From: Brienomyrus brachyistius
Lineage: Eukaryota > Chordata > Actinopteri > Osteoglossiformes > Mormyridae
Length of the DNA: 64,000 bases
Direction of reading: 5' to 3'
Assembly (NCBI RefSeq): GCF_023856365.1
Contig: NC_064550.1
Coordinates: forward strand, 22,011,629-22,075,628
The notes below the pieces were generated by a model. The model saw only the letters and a program-made list of their open reading frames with translations, was not told where the DNA came from and ran no database searches. Shown here in pieces: positions 24,401 through 36,985 of this stretch (position 1 is the first letter of the stretch; each line of letters opens with the position of its first letter). A program made the position numbers and the translations under genes.

Positions 24401-25137
24401 ATGTTTGGTGAATTTCGGTATCCTTGGTCACTGATGTGTTCTTATGATCCCGTATTGACAAGCTGGTCATTGTTCATGGTCATTGTGATGTTGCCGTACT
24501 GTATGCGTAAATAAAACATCCAAAGAAACCACTACACTTCTCCCATCGTGATATATTTAGTTCTTCTGTGCGATTGGTCACTTCCTGCAGTCCTCAGCGG
24601 CTAAAAGACACCAGCCGCCAGCCCCGATGAGAGTTACCTTTTTTTGACAATGGTATGTCCCTCTAAAGCTTCAGCACCTTAGTGGGTCAAAGTGTCCATG
24701 TTATAAATATATGTAAGGCGAGCTGGGACAGTGACAGGGGTATTTCAGGCTTGACAGAACCATATAATGTGATGCAAGGTTATAGGGTTCGCTGCTCTGT
24801 GCCAGTTCGCTTATCACGCTTCCATGTAAATAATCATACGGTCGTGACCCAGAAATATAATGACACTGTCGCATGCTGAGGAAGGAAATGAGCCATTTAT
24901 CACAACCAGAAGTCTGTAATCCCTCTGGAATTAAAATGACTTGCTTGTTAGGTTCCTAACATTACCGGACCTCAGTAGACTGGTGCTGCGGAGCATTGAG
25001 GGTTTGGGATTTTGCTCCCCATGAACGGAGCAGGTGTCACCCGGGTTTGTGCGGGAGGCCACCAGAGGCCCCCTTTGCAGAGGTCATCAAGGGCATACAT
25101 CTGTGGAGCTTTGGGACCATAGCCGCCGAGTGATCTA

Positions 25138-25923
25138 CACTATATTGCCAAAAGCATTGGGACACCCAATCATTGAATTCAGTTGTTCCAATCGCTTCCA
25201 TAGCCACAGGTGTATAAAATCAAGCACCTCGGCATGCAGACTGCTTCTACAGACATTCACAAAAGAATTGGTCACTCTCAGAAGTGAATTCAAGCGTGGT
25301 ACTGTGTTAGGATGGGATGCCACCTGTACAATAAGTCCATTCGTGAAATTTTCTCGCTACCAAAAATTCCACAGTCAACTGTTAGTGGTATTATAACGGG
25401 AAGCAATTGGGAACAACAACAACTCAGCCATGAAGTGGTAGGCCATGTAAAATCACAGAGCGGGGACAAGGCATGCTGGGACACAGTGTGCAGACGTCGC
25501 CAACTGTCAGCAGAGTCAATACCTACAGAAATCCAAAGTTCGTGTGACCTTCAGATCAGCTGAAGAACAGTGCACAGAGAACTTCATGGATTGGGTTTCC
25601 ATGGCTGAGCAGCTGCATCCAAGCCTCACATCACCAAGTGCAATGCAAAGCATTAGATGCAGTTGTGTAAAGCACACTGCCACTGGACTCTACAGCAGTG
25701 GAGACATGTTCTATGCAGTGACGAATCACACTTCTCTGTCTGGCAAAAAATTCCATAAACACACTCCCAAACCTTATGGACAGCATTCCTAGAAGAGTTG
25801 AAGCTGTTATGGCTGTAAAGGGTGGACCAACTCCATATTAAAGCCCATGTATTAAGAATGGGATGTCATTTAAGTTCATGTCCATGTAAAGGCAGGTGTC
25901 CCAATACTTTTGGCAATAAAGTG
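25138..25923 (+). mobile_element. Tc1/mariner element, internally deleted and degenerate
   Basis: Inverted ends CACTATATTGCCAAAAGCAT and, mirrored, ACTTTTGGCAATAAAGTG lie between TA dinucleotides (the Tc1 target). At 786 bp it is about half the length of an intact Tc1 element. Inside, a plus-strand piece reads CHLYNKSIREIFSLPKIPQS, the helix-turn-helix DNA-binding part of Tc1 transposase, and a later piece has FMDWVSMAEQ and VTNHTSLSGKKFHKHTP, degraded catalytic-domain text. Frames are shifted and stops present; no active transposase. Confidence 0.92.
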
Positions 25924-25968
25924 TACCTACTTCAGCAGCAAGTGTGCATGGCTGGCAAATCTTTAAAC

Positions 25969-26133
25969 CAGTGTTTCCCAATCCAGTCGTTGGGGACCCA
26001 CAGACAGTCCATGTTTTTGCTCCCTACCAATGGCTGGAAGGGAGCAAAAATGTGGACTGCCTGGCAGGGAGCTTGGAGGGAGCGAAAACCCAGACTGACA
26101 GTGGGTCCACGAGGACGGGATTGGGAAACACTG
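25969..26133. mobile_element. hAT-type MITE
   Basis: Ends CAGTGTTTCCCAATCC and inverted GGATTGGGAAACACTG (one mismatch region at the left end allowing gtcgt). Flanks ctttaaac (25961-25968) and ctttagac (26134-26141) match at 7 of 8 bases, consistent with an aged 8-bp hAT target duplication. No coding capacity. It sits only 45 bp right of the Tc1 element. Confidence 0.85.
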
Positions 26134-28268
26134 CTTTAGACAAAAGGGTGCAATGAAGGGTATGGGGAGTATGAGAACAAATGTGGGTAAGGTCACATGC
26201 AACGAAAAGTGTTATTGTCACAGAGGTGAGAGGAGCGAACAGGGATGCGTAAATAGGGTGAGAAGCACACTCATTAATACCTATAAAAGATCAGCATTTC
26301 AGATGAGGCCTAATCATATTTGTTTGACTATTTACATCAGATAATTGCACTGCCTCCTATTGTTATTCAGATTATTATTACTCTTGTTATTACACGAGAT
26401 TTGCATTACTTTGACAAGGCTTTTCTCCAGAGCAATGAATATACCTCAGGCGATTTCAGTTCTTTAATATATCTTTCTCAATATTCTTCAAGGTTACAGT
26501 AGAGTGTAGTCTCTACTTTGAGACATACTTGCCTGTCGGTCGGATCATTCTTTTGCTTGCTAAGTAAGTGCTGGCCAGAGGCACCGGCATTAACCCCAGC
26601 CTTTCTCTGCGTGTTAAAAGTGTATTAAAAACATCAGGTTTAACGCAGATTCCCTGCCCCCCACCCTAGATCAGGAGTCCAGAAACACTTCAGATCCAAT
26701 TCCATGGTACAAATGCTTGAGAGTCCATATAAAGGCATGACTTCTGTCAGGGACTGAGAGTGAACAGTGGCTGTGAACCAGTCAAACTACAGGCGACGTA
26801 AGACGAGTGTTATGAAGGGCAGATGCTTTCACTAACTGCAGAGAACTAGATGTTAAGGCATATGGTGAGAAGATTATTGATTATTTGGACTCCTGTTCAG
26901 TGCATTCCTTCAAAACTAGTGCAAGTGAGATTTCCATTGAGTGTGTAAATTTAGCGCTGAAAGGCTTCTAGAATTCTGACGGTGCATGCAGGTGTTTTCT
27001 TGAGTTTTATTAACACCTAATAAGCATAAAAATTTACACGTAGATTTGTCACGGGAGCTATAGACGTCTCTTTTGAGAATCTGGCTGCTATATGTTTGCA
27101 TTTCCTTTCCAGGCGATCATATGATGCAGACGACGTATCTGGACCTAAACAGAAAGAAGAGAAGTCTACTGGCCTTTCACACCTTGTATGTTGCCTAGCA
27201 CCAAGTAACTGAAGATCCAAACTCTTGTACCTCTTGTGTATTTGAGTGGGGAGGCAACTGAAGCACAGCGGAGGAGGAAACAAAGTGAGCTAGAGTCAGG
27301 TAAAGGCCTGTTTTATGGGCGTATTTTAACTCCATCAGAAATAACGCAGCACACATAAATACATGCACAAGCAACGCTAGGGAAATATACTGGCCATAAA
27401 TAGGTTCAAAGAGGACATGTAGATAGTATATGTGGATTTAAAATCAGGTGGTAAGTTATAGAAATGCACCATAAGTTCACATTTTAGAGAACGGGCACTG
27501 CGTGAGATGTATCAGATTACTGTGCTCTGATGTTTGTAATATTCCGTGATTAAGATTAGCACACTGTCACATAAAATCCAGACAGTTACCAGGAACCAAG
27601 GTTACACATTCAAAGGGACATGTACAATATCATATAGGGGACAGGTAACACCATTGTGTTGAAGTATTTGTTTCCCCAGTGCATATGGCTCTTTGGCATC
27701 CCTGAAGGTCAAAGGTCAAAGGTAGATCAAAGGTCACAGGACGTGTTATTGCCGAAGCCACGCCGCGTTTGGCCTACGCACAGCAGCCCGAGCGTTTCGG
27801 AGGGCCCCGTGTTCACGTCGGCTGCCAAGACGACGGTGGCCTGGGGTAATTAATCCGTTTGTCCAGAGTGTCAGAGCTCATCAAGTCGTCCAATCGCGGG
27901 AGACTGGCTCTTAGCTTAACCGACTCTCATTGGTCTACCTCTGAAGGTGGGCGACACATCATCAGAGACATCTAGTAACGAATGACCTCTGAACTCATAA
28001 AAGTAAAGTAGCATCGAAGTTTCCTTGTGGCAGCTGACAAACATCAACAGCAGTCTGTCCATCACAAATATCTTGTTATATTTTTGTTCAGTTATTCATA
28101 CAAATGCATTACAATACAAAGCAATTTCTGAGCTTTAATGTATTAACACACTAGATCTATTTGACATCCAAGCACAGAATAGTATGACAACTACAGCGCA
28201 TTGACAAGGATTATAGCTGAGGAAGTCACAGCTTTGATGAAAATGAATATGCTGCTTTCTGGAAAGTG

Positions 28269-28370
28269 CGCTGCTTTGGGTGGGTCGCAAGAAACAGTGG
28301 GTGGATTACATGAAGCCTCGGGTGGATCGCTGGAGGCTGTGGGTGGATAATGCACATCTTTGGGTGGACC
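28269..28370. repeat. Degenerate GGGTGGAT minisatellite
   Basis: Five spaced copies of gggtggat or close variants occur at roughly 20-30 bp intervals with diverged spacers. The minus-strand frame across it reads as repeated DPP/NPP units and is not taken as a gene. Confidence 0.6.
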
Positions 28371-30699
28371 GGGAGATGCCAAGACTGGTGTGCCTAAAAG
28401 GAACTGGAATACAGCTGCTTTCACTGTTCAGTGCTGATGTCACAGCGAAACCCTGAAAGAAAGTGACACAAACCCTTAGAACCAAGGCTGTGGACGCAAT
28501 CGGAAAAATATGAAGGGTGGAGTTCAACCTTTGCCCGACCTGCTATTAAGAATGATTACCGGCCACTTCCCTTGGAAGTTTACTGGCTGCAGAAAAATTC
28601 TGACTAGTTTCTCTCAGAATGGCTGCTGCATGGCCCACTAAATTTTGGAGGTTAACATAAGGACAAAGTCGGGAGAGAAATACGCATAAACCAGGAAGTT
28701 ACAAGTGTCACCGAGTTCATTCCGTCCCACAGAGCTTTTATCCACCCCCCCCCCCTCCACTATGGGACAGGCTATGGGAGGGAAGCCTAGCTCTGGTAGC
28801 AATGGCCACAAGATAGGGGTAGGGCCTGGACAGGGTGTCAGCCCATAACAAGGCACACACACAATCTGCAAGTTAGAGATTCTGATTAGCCTGGAGGCAT
28901 CCTTTTGGAATACAGAGAGAAAACAGAAATTGACCAATTGCAGAGCTGAACTGGCATTCGAATCCTCAACCCTGGCAGCAAAAGGCAACAGGGCAACTCA
29001 GTGCAAGGAACATTGGTTTAAAATTGTGGAAACGCAAAGCTCAATATCCAGAAAGTGAAAATATATTATCTAATTAGCTATTCTGGTCAAACATTTCTAG
29101 TTAAAATGAAGCAATTTGCATGGTTAGGATGACATTACTGACCATATATTTGAAAAATGTTGCTATAACAGGTTTGAAAAAACAAATGGCTCCAATAGTG
29201 TCACGGACATAATAATGGATACTCATTCAGAACCGCAATGGCATCGTGTTACGTCACTTGAAATACTCCTATTGGAATGGGTTTACAATGACAGCTTGCT
29301 TCCCCCACCCCCATCCCTTCAACATGAGGCCCAGCTTCTGGGTTTGTGTAATATTCCGATTGGTTTAAAAAGCTAGTGGGCGGAGAAAGGGCGTTACTAC
29401 ATAGTATTGTGATATCACAATCAGCTGTTTGGTACGTTCTAAATTCTGATCCAAGGATCAGCTGGTAGGCAGCAATAACAGCACAAAAATCTGCAGGAAA
29501 ACACAAGTGTCAAACTGCATATTTGGTATCATAAATTCAGTGAAAATGCAGTTTTACGTATAGCCCTTCTTCTAAGAAGAAAGCCTTTTTAAATTTTACG
29601 AAATACCTACCTCATCGAGCAACTATCTAAAGCTGTGCTTTACGATTTTTTTGTTTATTTTTTTAATGTTTTATCCATCACGTTTACACCACTGAATAAC
29701 GCTGCGAAGGCAGGTAAGACAATAATTAAGTCTATACCGAATGCGTTTGTGACATAAGTAATATTCGTGCCGGAGATTTTTCACCTTGCTATTTACGTTG
29801 ACTGAGAAAATGCAAATTTAGCTGCGAGAGTATATTACTAACGCCGTACACAAAATAGGAAAAAACGATCTCAGTATTTTGTAGTACTGCACTGTATAGG
29901 GTTCGATGCGATGTATACACAATTACGTATTCTTGGACACAATACTAAAAACAAACATCTTGGTTCTGTTCTCTGTGATGAGTGACTAATGCTGAAAATA
30001 GTGCGGATGTAAATTTCGCGATATGAGACTCATGCGTTTTATATATGTATATTAAAGTGAACTGAAGCGTTAAATCCCCGGTACTACGAGGGAAACATTT
30101 CTTGTGTCCATTTATGTCATGGATAAATGAGACTTGGCAATGTAACAGATGGGAAAACGATCGACAGCGGAGATATATTGTATGATGCGCTTTTTGTACG
30201 AAACTTGAATTTTATTCTTACTTAAGCAAGACTATTTTTTAGGAAATGAATAATTTAGTCCCCACTTAAATTACTGTACCACTGAGCCTATCTGTCATTG
30301 CACTGACCCCGTCGCTCTCCCCCTCCACCAAAGAAGCCTTGAGTTTCCGTAGGATAGATAATTCAGTTTTAGCTTTTGCAGTCGACGAGTGCCTTCTTTT
30401 GAATCACTGTAAGCTAAATCGTTGAAAAATGGAAAAAAAAAGCACCGGTTTTTTCCATTTCAACTGTAAACACTGGATTGAAACGATACGCTTATATGCT
30501 ATTTTATATAAATATATATATCTGCCAGGCGGAAACAGTTGTTCAAAAAGGCTTTGTAGATAACTGTATTATATTCTGCTTTCGATTTCTGGGCTTTGCT
30601 GTATAGTTCTTATATTTATTTTTCTTATTTTTACGCCAAGCTTCTTAAACGTATATTTCTTTATTTTCTGACTCTGGTGGGTTGGGCTATAGCAGCCTT

Positions 30700-30795
30700 G
30701 GTGACGTATGTGTTGTCGTCACCAATGCGAATTCGGGCTTATTTTTGCGTGAAGTGGCCCCTCCCGCGGCCTGCGTAGAAGCCCCGCCCATTTTG
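30700..30795 (+). promoter_or_regulatory. tp53inp2: Candidate promoter DNA upstream of tp53inp2
   Basis: GGTGACG (30700-30706) and CGTCACC (30717-30723) form a 7-bp inverted repeat that contains CRE-like half sites. A CCAAT (30722-30726) follows, and CCTCCCGCGG and CCCCGCCCA GC boxes lie within the next 70 bp. It is 3 kb upstream of the first coding exon of tp53inp2, in the same orientation, so it could drive a 5' non-coding exon. Function is inferred only from motifs. Confidence 0.35.
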
Positions 30796-33439
30796 ACGTT
30801 CCCAAGCAATGAATAATGCAGTTTTCCAGTTTCAAATATGGAGTTGTATTTTTAAGTTTATTGTCATCATTATTTAAATCCGGTTCGGTTGTAGGACGCG
30901 TCAACAAGGAAATTTCCGTCGTCCACGTTAACCCTTTTCTTGTCCCTGGAATATTACCGCTGTTCTGAGATATAATCACTACTATTGCAATAATTTAAAA
31001 AGAAAATAGGTGAAATTAAGAATGTTAATGAATCTGATAATGCAATACACTGAACATGGTGTATTGCGTAAATTTGTGCACTACATTTATTGAACTACTA
31101 ACCAGAAAAAAATTGTCTTGAATATTTTTAGTCCGATAGACTTGATGGCATTTATTAAAGTTTTGGCTCGAAGTTCCGCGGCAGCCTACTTGTTACATAA
31201 TAGTATATAATAGTTGCATTTTAAGAATGCCCATGTCAATAAGATTTTAATTATATTACAGATTAAATCTGATGTCTCTTTTAAATGTACCATAATGTAT
31301 TCAACATTTAATAAGATTCACTAGCCTGTAATATACTGGCATGCAAAAGATCAAGACCTTCTTTGATGTGAGTCTGATTGCTCCGACTTCTTAATTAAAA
31401 GGAGGTTCTCATACATTCAAAGGGGGACTTGTTAAAGGGGAAGGTAGTAGTTTATTAAAAGGAAAATATAACCCTGTTTCAATAATAATGTTGAAATTAG
31501 CAGAAGGCCTTTAGTACTTCCGTTGTAGTAGTGTAATGGATGAGGTGTAAAATTGCAAACTGTGCACTAAAGAAGTAATGATAGAGGCTAGATACACCCC
31601 TCCCCCCACCCCCCTGCCTGAAGGGGTATTGTCTCAAAGTACATCGTTCAGTTGGCTTCAAAGCATCCAAAGGGACTGGATGTTCTGCTCCACAGTGAAG
31701 GCACCAAGATATGGGCACTTCCAGGGATAAAGACTCTGTAACGAATGATTTGTGCTTGTTTTTAAGTTGCTAAACTGTTCTGTCACAAACTCCTGGGATG
31801 TAAAAAACTGGCCCACTTTGACCCCACTAATTTGCAACCTCCTTGTGATCCTATGCAGAAAAAGATTCAAAGTAGTTTTTTCTCTTTGCAGTGTACTATA
31901 TGATTTCTCACTAATTTTATTTTTAAATTCACATTTAAAAACTCACAGCCATAGTGGTGTGAATAGAGTGTGATATACCCTACAGGAATATTAGTGTAAC
32001 ACAATTGCACATAGTTCAGTCTTGATAGTAACCAAACCAATTGAGTGAAGAGGACCCAGAAAGGAAGTGTGTTTTTAATTACCCATTTTTATTGACATTG
32101 TGTGTGGAAAGTCACTTTATTTACTCAAAGCTCAGTTATTCCTTGGAGACTGGATTCAGTCAGATGAGATGTCTGCTGCCATATGTCTAGTAACTTACTA
32201 ACGGCTGTACTATTACCTTTCCAAATAGGTCACTTACTACCAATACCAGAAGAGAGTTTACACTTAAGCCTCTGAGACTGCCTGTGATTGGAAGATGGGG
32301 TGTTCCTGAGATTTGCATAGGAGTATGCCAGGATTATTTTTCATTTGACAGCAGGCTTCTCAGACCTGAACAGACAGGACTTGACTATCACTGAGCTTAA
32401 GTGGGGCCTGTATTTAACTGCCTCTCCTGGGACATTCATACCAGATACACAATGTCCCTGGAGTGTGAGGTGGAAGGAACGGCAGGATTCACATGACATG
32501 CTCTGTCCCTTAGCACATTCAATTACCACACATAGTCATGGATATATATAAAGTTTGCTGCTTACTGTCATCGGACAGCTTCAAACTGGGTGCAGAACAT
32601 TTGCTGTGAGGAAGCCAGAGATCGGTATTCCTTAAACTGCCAGTTTTCTTCTTCTGCTGTCAATGGCAAGCTGAGAAACGATCAAGCGTTGCTTGTAGAG
32701 ACTTGTATGTTCAACGATACCTATAAGGAATCCACATTTGTTACGGCTGGCTTGAGTGTTGGGCTGAGGATTCTGCAGAATGACAGGGTCACCCTTCCTG
32801 GCTCGGAGAGAAGGCCGTGCTTATCTGGAGAGTCTCCTGTCCGCCATTGTGGTTTTATCGTATTATTTCCTTTAGACCACACAGACTAGCACTGTTTGCG
32901 TCAAATTAGAAGTCATGGCTTCAGTTTTGTAGTCAAAGTGCTCAAATGAAAGTTATAACCTAGAGTTTTTAAATGGGACACATTTTAAAACAGGCATTCG
33001 TTTGTCTATGACACGCCCAGACAGCTGCTAGCCAAACACCAAGAAACCGTTTTTTTTTTTTTAGTCCTATTATAAGAAGAGCAGGAAACCGGTATGATAG
33101 GAGGAGGGGGTGGACTTGTGTTGTTTTTATAACCCTGGCTTGAGCAGGGGAGGAGGGAGTATATTTTGACTCCACCTTCAGTATACATTCAGGGAATTTA
33201 CATCTACTGTAAATTTCGGGATGTCGATAATATTTCATGACTTCAGTGTGGTAAGGCTGGAAAGACATACATTTATTAATAGATGAGATACTGGGGGGTG
33301 TGGAAAATTATGAAGGATGGTTGAACTCGACATGTAAGTAAGAGGTTTTTTTTTTTTTTTTTTGAAAGTTCTTTGCTTTTAATTGGTATATAGTCTCGTT
33401 ATTTTCCTCCCACTGGTTGCTCCGATTGGGGCAGACTGG

Positions 33440-33650
33440 GAATGGTGGGTGTCTAGGTGGCTTAGGCCTCTCTGCCTGTGTCTGGTAGGTCGCTGGTTCA
33501 AATCCCATGGTCAGCAGAGAAAATTACATCACTTTTGGGCTCTTTGGCGAGGTTTTAACCGTGAAAACTGCTCCAAAATTGCAGATCCTGACCTCTGATC
33601 CCCAGACTTCACTGTCATCTGTGTAGGTGTGTCTCAGGAAAGCAATAAGA
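33440..33650 (+). mobile_element. tRNA-type SINE
   Basis: tctaggtggcttaggcctct resembles a box A region and gctggttcaaatcccatgg (about 33493-33511) a box B. The body (acttttgggctctttggcga) is like the copies at 10.7 and 44.6 kb. It lies just upstream of the first coding exon of tp53inp2, within its presumed first intron. Confidence 0.6.
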
Positions 33651-33895
33651 GACATATTAAAGCCCCAAAATTCCTACATACATATGCAGATAAAAAGTAT
33701 CTTTTAAAAATGACATACCTGTTGGTTTTATCTTTAAACCTGACAGGCCTTTGCGCACATACCGAGCGAGACCTTTACTTCTGCACTGCACCAGCCTCCC
33801 AGCTTTGAAGCCAGAGAAGGAAACCCGGGGATCAAGACCGAAGCAAACGACACCAGAGCGGATTTTCCTAAGAGCCCCAGATCCCGTCACCCAGC

Positions 33896-36134
33896 ATGCT
33901 CCAGAGGCTCAGCACCCTGTTGTTCGGCGAGGTGGAGGATGCCTCCACCGACATCAGCGGACCAAAGCCCTGCGTGATGGATGCAGATGAGGAAGGCTGG
34001 CTTCTGGTCAACCTGCCAGGTGAGTGACGGCATTATGTTCTGCATCCGTGGCCTGGACATGCTCAGCACTCTACAGCCTTCCTCACCGCAGCGGATTGGC
34101 CTCTTGCCTATTGCTTGACTGACAACTTCACAATATCAGGGCATGTTTGTGACCCAGTCCAAAAGGAGACGGGTCAATTTCTTTCGTCGTGTGTCATTAT
34201 TTCAAGCCTAAACTAAATGAATAAAAGTACAAGAAGCTTGACAAGTTTGTCATGAACCAAAGTTTGCCCATTCTTGTTCAATCTCTGAATTATAAGGAAA
34301 ACTCTAAGGGAAATGGAAAAATATATTAATTAAAGGCTTTGGTTTGAAATATTATAATTAAAAATAACTAATATTTGCTATTTTCATGTTTTGTGTTTGG
34401 ATTTTTTCCTCTTTCCATTTTCCTTCTCCCTTTTATTTGAATTCCCTCATGCTGTGGTAACGGGGTGTGTGTGTGTTCTCATCATGACCCCCCCCCCCTC
34501 GCCCCCAATCTTGTGCAAATGCCCCCTCGCCTGCCCGCTTCTCGCCTCGGTGCTCAGGGGAAGGCGCCCCGGTGGAGACGAGGCCCAGTTCCTCGGAGTT
34601 GACAGCACCGTTACACTCCTGCGAGGGCGGGGCCAGGGGCAGCTCCTCGTCGATGGTAGCCCCCCTGCCCTCCCCCTCCTGTAATCACCACAGGACTAAA
34701 ATTACCACCACAAAATCACTGGAGCGCTCGCCGCCGGCGCTGCCCGACAGCTCGGTGTACGGACCGCTGCTGGCTGGCTCCTCCCCTCGCACCCCTGGCT
34801 CCACGCCTGCCCCCCCAGGCCCTCGGAGTGACTGTAGCTGTGCCCCTGACCACTGCTGCATGGATGAGAGCTGGTTTGTCACCCCTCCCGCCTGTTTCAC
34901 CGCAGAAGGGGCCACCGCTGAAAGCAGCCCTATAGAAGACCTGCTCATCGAGCATCCCAGCATGTCCGTGTACGTCGCTCTCGGAAACCAGTCCGTCCAG
35001 GACAGCGTGGCCAGCCTGACGGGCAGCGTGAGGTGAGCCGGTTCCCCTCCAGCCGTCATCTTCCACAGAACAGGGAGCCTTTCTGCGTTTTTGCACTTCT
35101 TAGGGTAGTAAATGTATATTTGCTCAGAACAAAAGAAACCCAATTTCACATTTCAACATATGAGACTTTAAAGTAACGTGATAAAAAACCAACAGGAATT
35201 TCTTAAGTCCACCAAAAGTCCCTGATCTCGAGTTGGACGGCTAGATGAACAACGCTTTGGTTCCCAAAACTCTCCTCAGCCGTTCCATGTGCTGGTTTCC
35301 ATGTGAAATTTCACCACCAGCTGGCTAAATGTATTAGACTAGTTTAAAGCAATCACTGATTAGCCGTATGAGATGGGGGAAGTAAAAAAAGAAGCCAAAA
35401 GAAATATTGGGGTGACTTTAAGAGAGAATTTTGAAAAAAGCCAACACACTTTTACAGATGTATTATCATCATACACCAATATGAAGATTATTTAAACATG
35501 TCTGAGACCATGGTGGACAATCTTATTCGCTAAGGGCCGGTGTGGGTGCAGGTTTTTGGGGTAACCTGTAGGTCGTCTGTTCAAACCCAGATGTGAGGAT
35601 TCTTCAGCCAATCAGTCCTCTAATTGGTGACCTAATTAGGGATTTGCAGCAAAAGCCTGCACACACACACACACACAGCGGCCCTTTCTGGATAAGGTTT
35701 CCCACCTCTGGCCTAAAGCTTTTGCTCAGCACTTTATTTCTAGCGCTGCCTGCATTCCCCATTGTCTCTTCTGCCACACCTTTCCTCTCTTCCTTTTTCC
35801 CCACCCACCTTTTCTCTCTCCACCTTCCCACACCTTCTCACCCTCCATCTCTCCGCTTGGCTCCCCCAGCAGGGTGGCGGAGGCTGTACCGCCGGCATCT
35901 CAGGACAGCGCCCCCCGCAGGATCCCCCGTGGAGCCGCGGCCAAGGCCGGGGCAATGGTCAAGGTCACCCAGGTGACCCGCGTGCAGCGGGCGAAAGCCA
36001 GAGCCGAACGGCGCCACCTCGCCCGCAACCGGGTCCAGCGGCAGAACCGCGTGCGAGAGCAGGCCTCCCGTCGGCCCGCTCACACGCACGGCACCTACCT
36101 GCGCCAGCCGTGCCAGCGCACCCTCAACCACTGA
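33896..36134 (+). CDS. tp53inp2: TP53INP2 (tumor protein p53-inducible nuclear protein 2, DOR)
   Basis: Coding exons 33896-34019 (the exon itself starts at 33747 after acceptor tgacag; donor gtgagt), 34558-35032 (acceptor gctcag, donor gtgagc) and 35873-36134 (acceptor cagcag, stop TGA). Phases agree: 124+475+262 = 861 nt, 286 residues. DEEGWLLVNLP (31-41) is the LC3/GABARAP-interacting region with overlapping export signal. MDESWFVTPPACFTAEG (143-159) and EDLLIEHPSMSVY (168-180) are the family's most conserved blocks. The basic C-terminus (RAKARAERRHLARNRVQRQN, ending QPCQRTLNH) is the nuclear/nucleolar targeting region. The protein shuttles between nucleus and autophagosomes and helps thyroid-receptor transcription. 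It is longer than the human form (about 220 residues) because of a low-complexity Ser/Pro insert before residue 143. The last acceptor is a NAGNAG, so isoforms with or without one Ser are possible. Confidence 0.95.
35517..35705. mobile_element. Palindromic MITE-like element in tp53inp2 intron
   Basis: The left arm gtggacaatcttattcgcta then agggccggtgtgggtgcagg is mirrored by the right arm cctgcacacacacac..gcggcccttt then ctggataaggtttcccac. Arms of about 45 bp match imperfectly, the right arm having gained a CA run. No target duplication was identified. Confidence 0.55.
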
Positions 36135-36985
36135 GGCGCCGCCTGGGGGTGGGGTGGGGGGGACAATGTTTACACTGAGGGCATTATCACACCTCCCCAC
36201 GACACGCTAGCCCCAACATCGCCCTCTTTTAAAAACCTAGTTGTCCCGTCATTTTAGCCAGCCCTGTATAGCTCTCACTAGAACTTTAAAAAGACAAGTT
36301 ACTTATTGTGTTATACGCATCTAACATGACATTAATTAATATTATGGTTGTGTGGTCATGTCCTAGAAGGGCTGTAGGTTCTGGGGGTCTTTGTTGTGCC
36401 CCTGCACAACCTGCAGCCCTCTTCCAGTATGAGTGAAACCCCCTTATTTTTGATACTTAATCAGTCTCATGTTCCCGTTCCTCTGCTGTAGTAAGAAGTG
36501 ACTAGTTGACTCTAAACTCCTGGTCAGACCTGACTTGGTCCCAGTCTGATTTGAAGTTTTTTTTTTTCTTTTGTCACAGAAACCAGCTCAAATTGGCGAA
36601 GTAACTGTTTTGTAGAAGGGAGGCTGATTAGCGATGGGGAAAGAGTATAAATCGCTGTAAACTGCTTCTGCAGGTCAAGGAGAGGTTTTCCACCAAAGAT
36701 ACGTGGTGAGCATGTGACCAGGATCCCGTGTGCTTGTGACATGTGACCCCAGGACTGGGTTCATTATCCAGAGGTGTTTGGCAGGAAGGACGGCAAAAGT
36801 GGTGCAGATTGTTTACTTACATTCAGACATTGAATATTCTCGTTTGTTTTTTTGTATTGTAACTACTAGAAAGGCATTGTGGGAAATACGGCACCTGTCT
36901 CCTGTGTGTCTGCTAAGGGTACGGCCCTGTTCATTCAAGTCGCATGCAGGGCACTACAAAAAAATAAAAATAAAACATTCAGGAT
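36135..36985 (+). other. tp53inp2: tp53inp2 3' UTR
   Basis: Non-coding sequence after the stop, with an AATAAA at 36963-36968. The mammalian gene has a longer 3' UTR, so transcription may continue further right. Confidence 0.5.

Larger units (their letters stand above)
26142..33430. other. Intergenic, no gene recognised
   Basis: No supported exon on either strand. Contents: a degenerate GGGTGGA minisatellite near 28.3 kb, AT-rich unique-looking DNA, and CpG and GC-box containing DNA at 29.3-30.9 kb that may include the tp53inp2 promoter and 5' non-coding exon (a CAG/gtaaga donor-like site is at 29711-29719). Confidence 0.5.
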
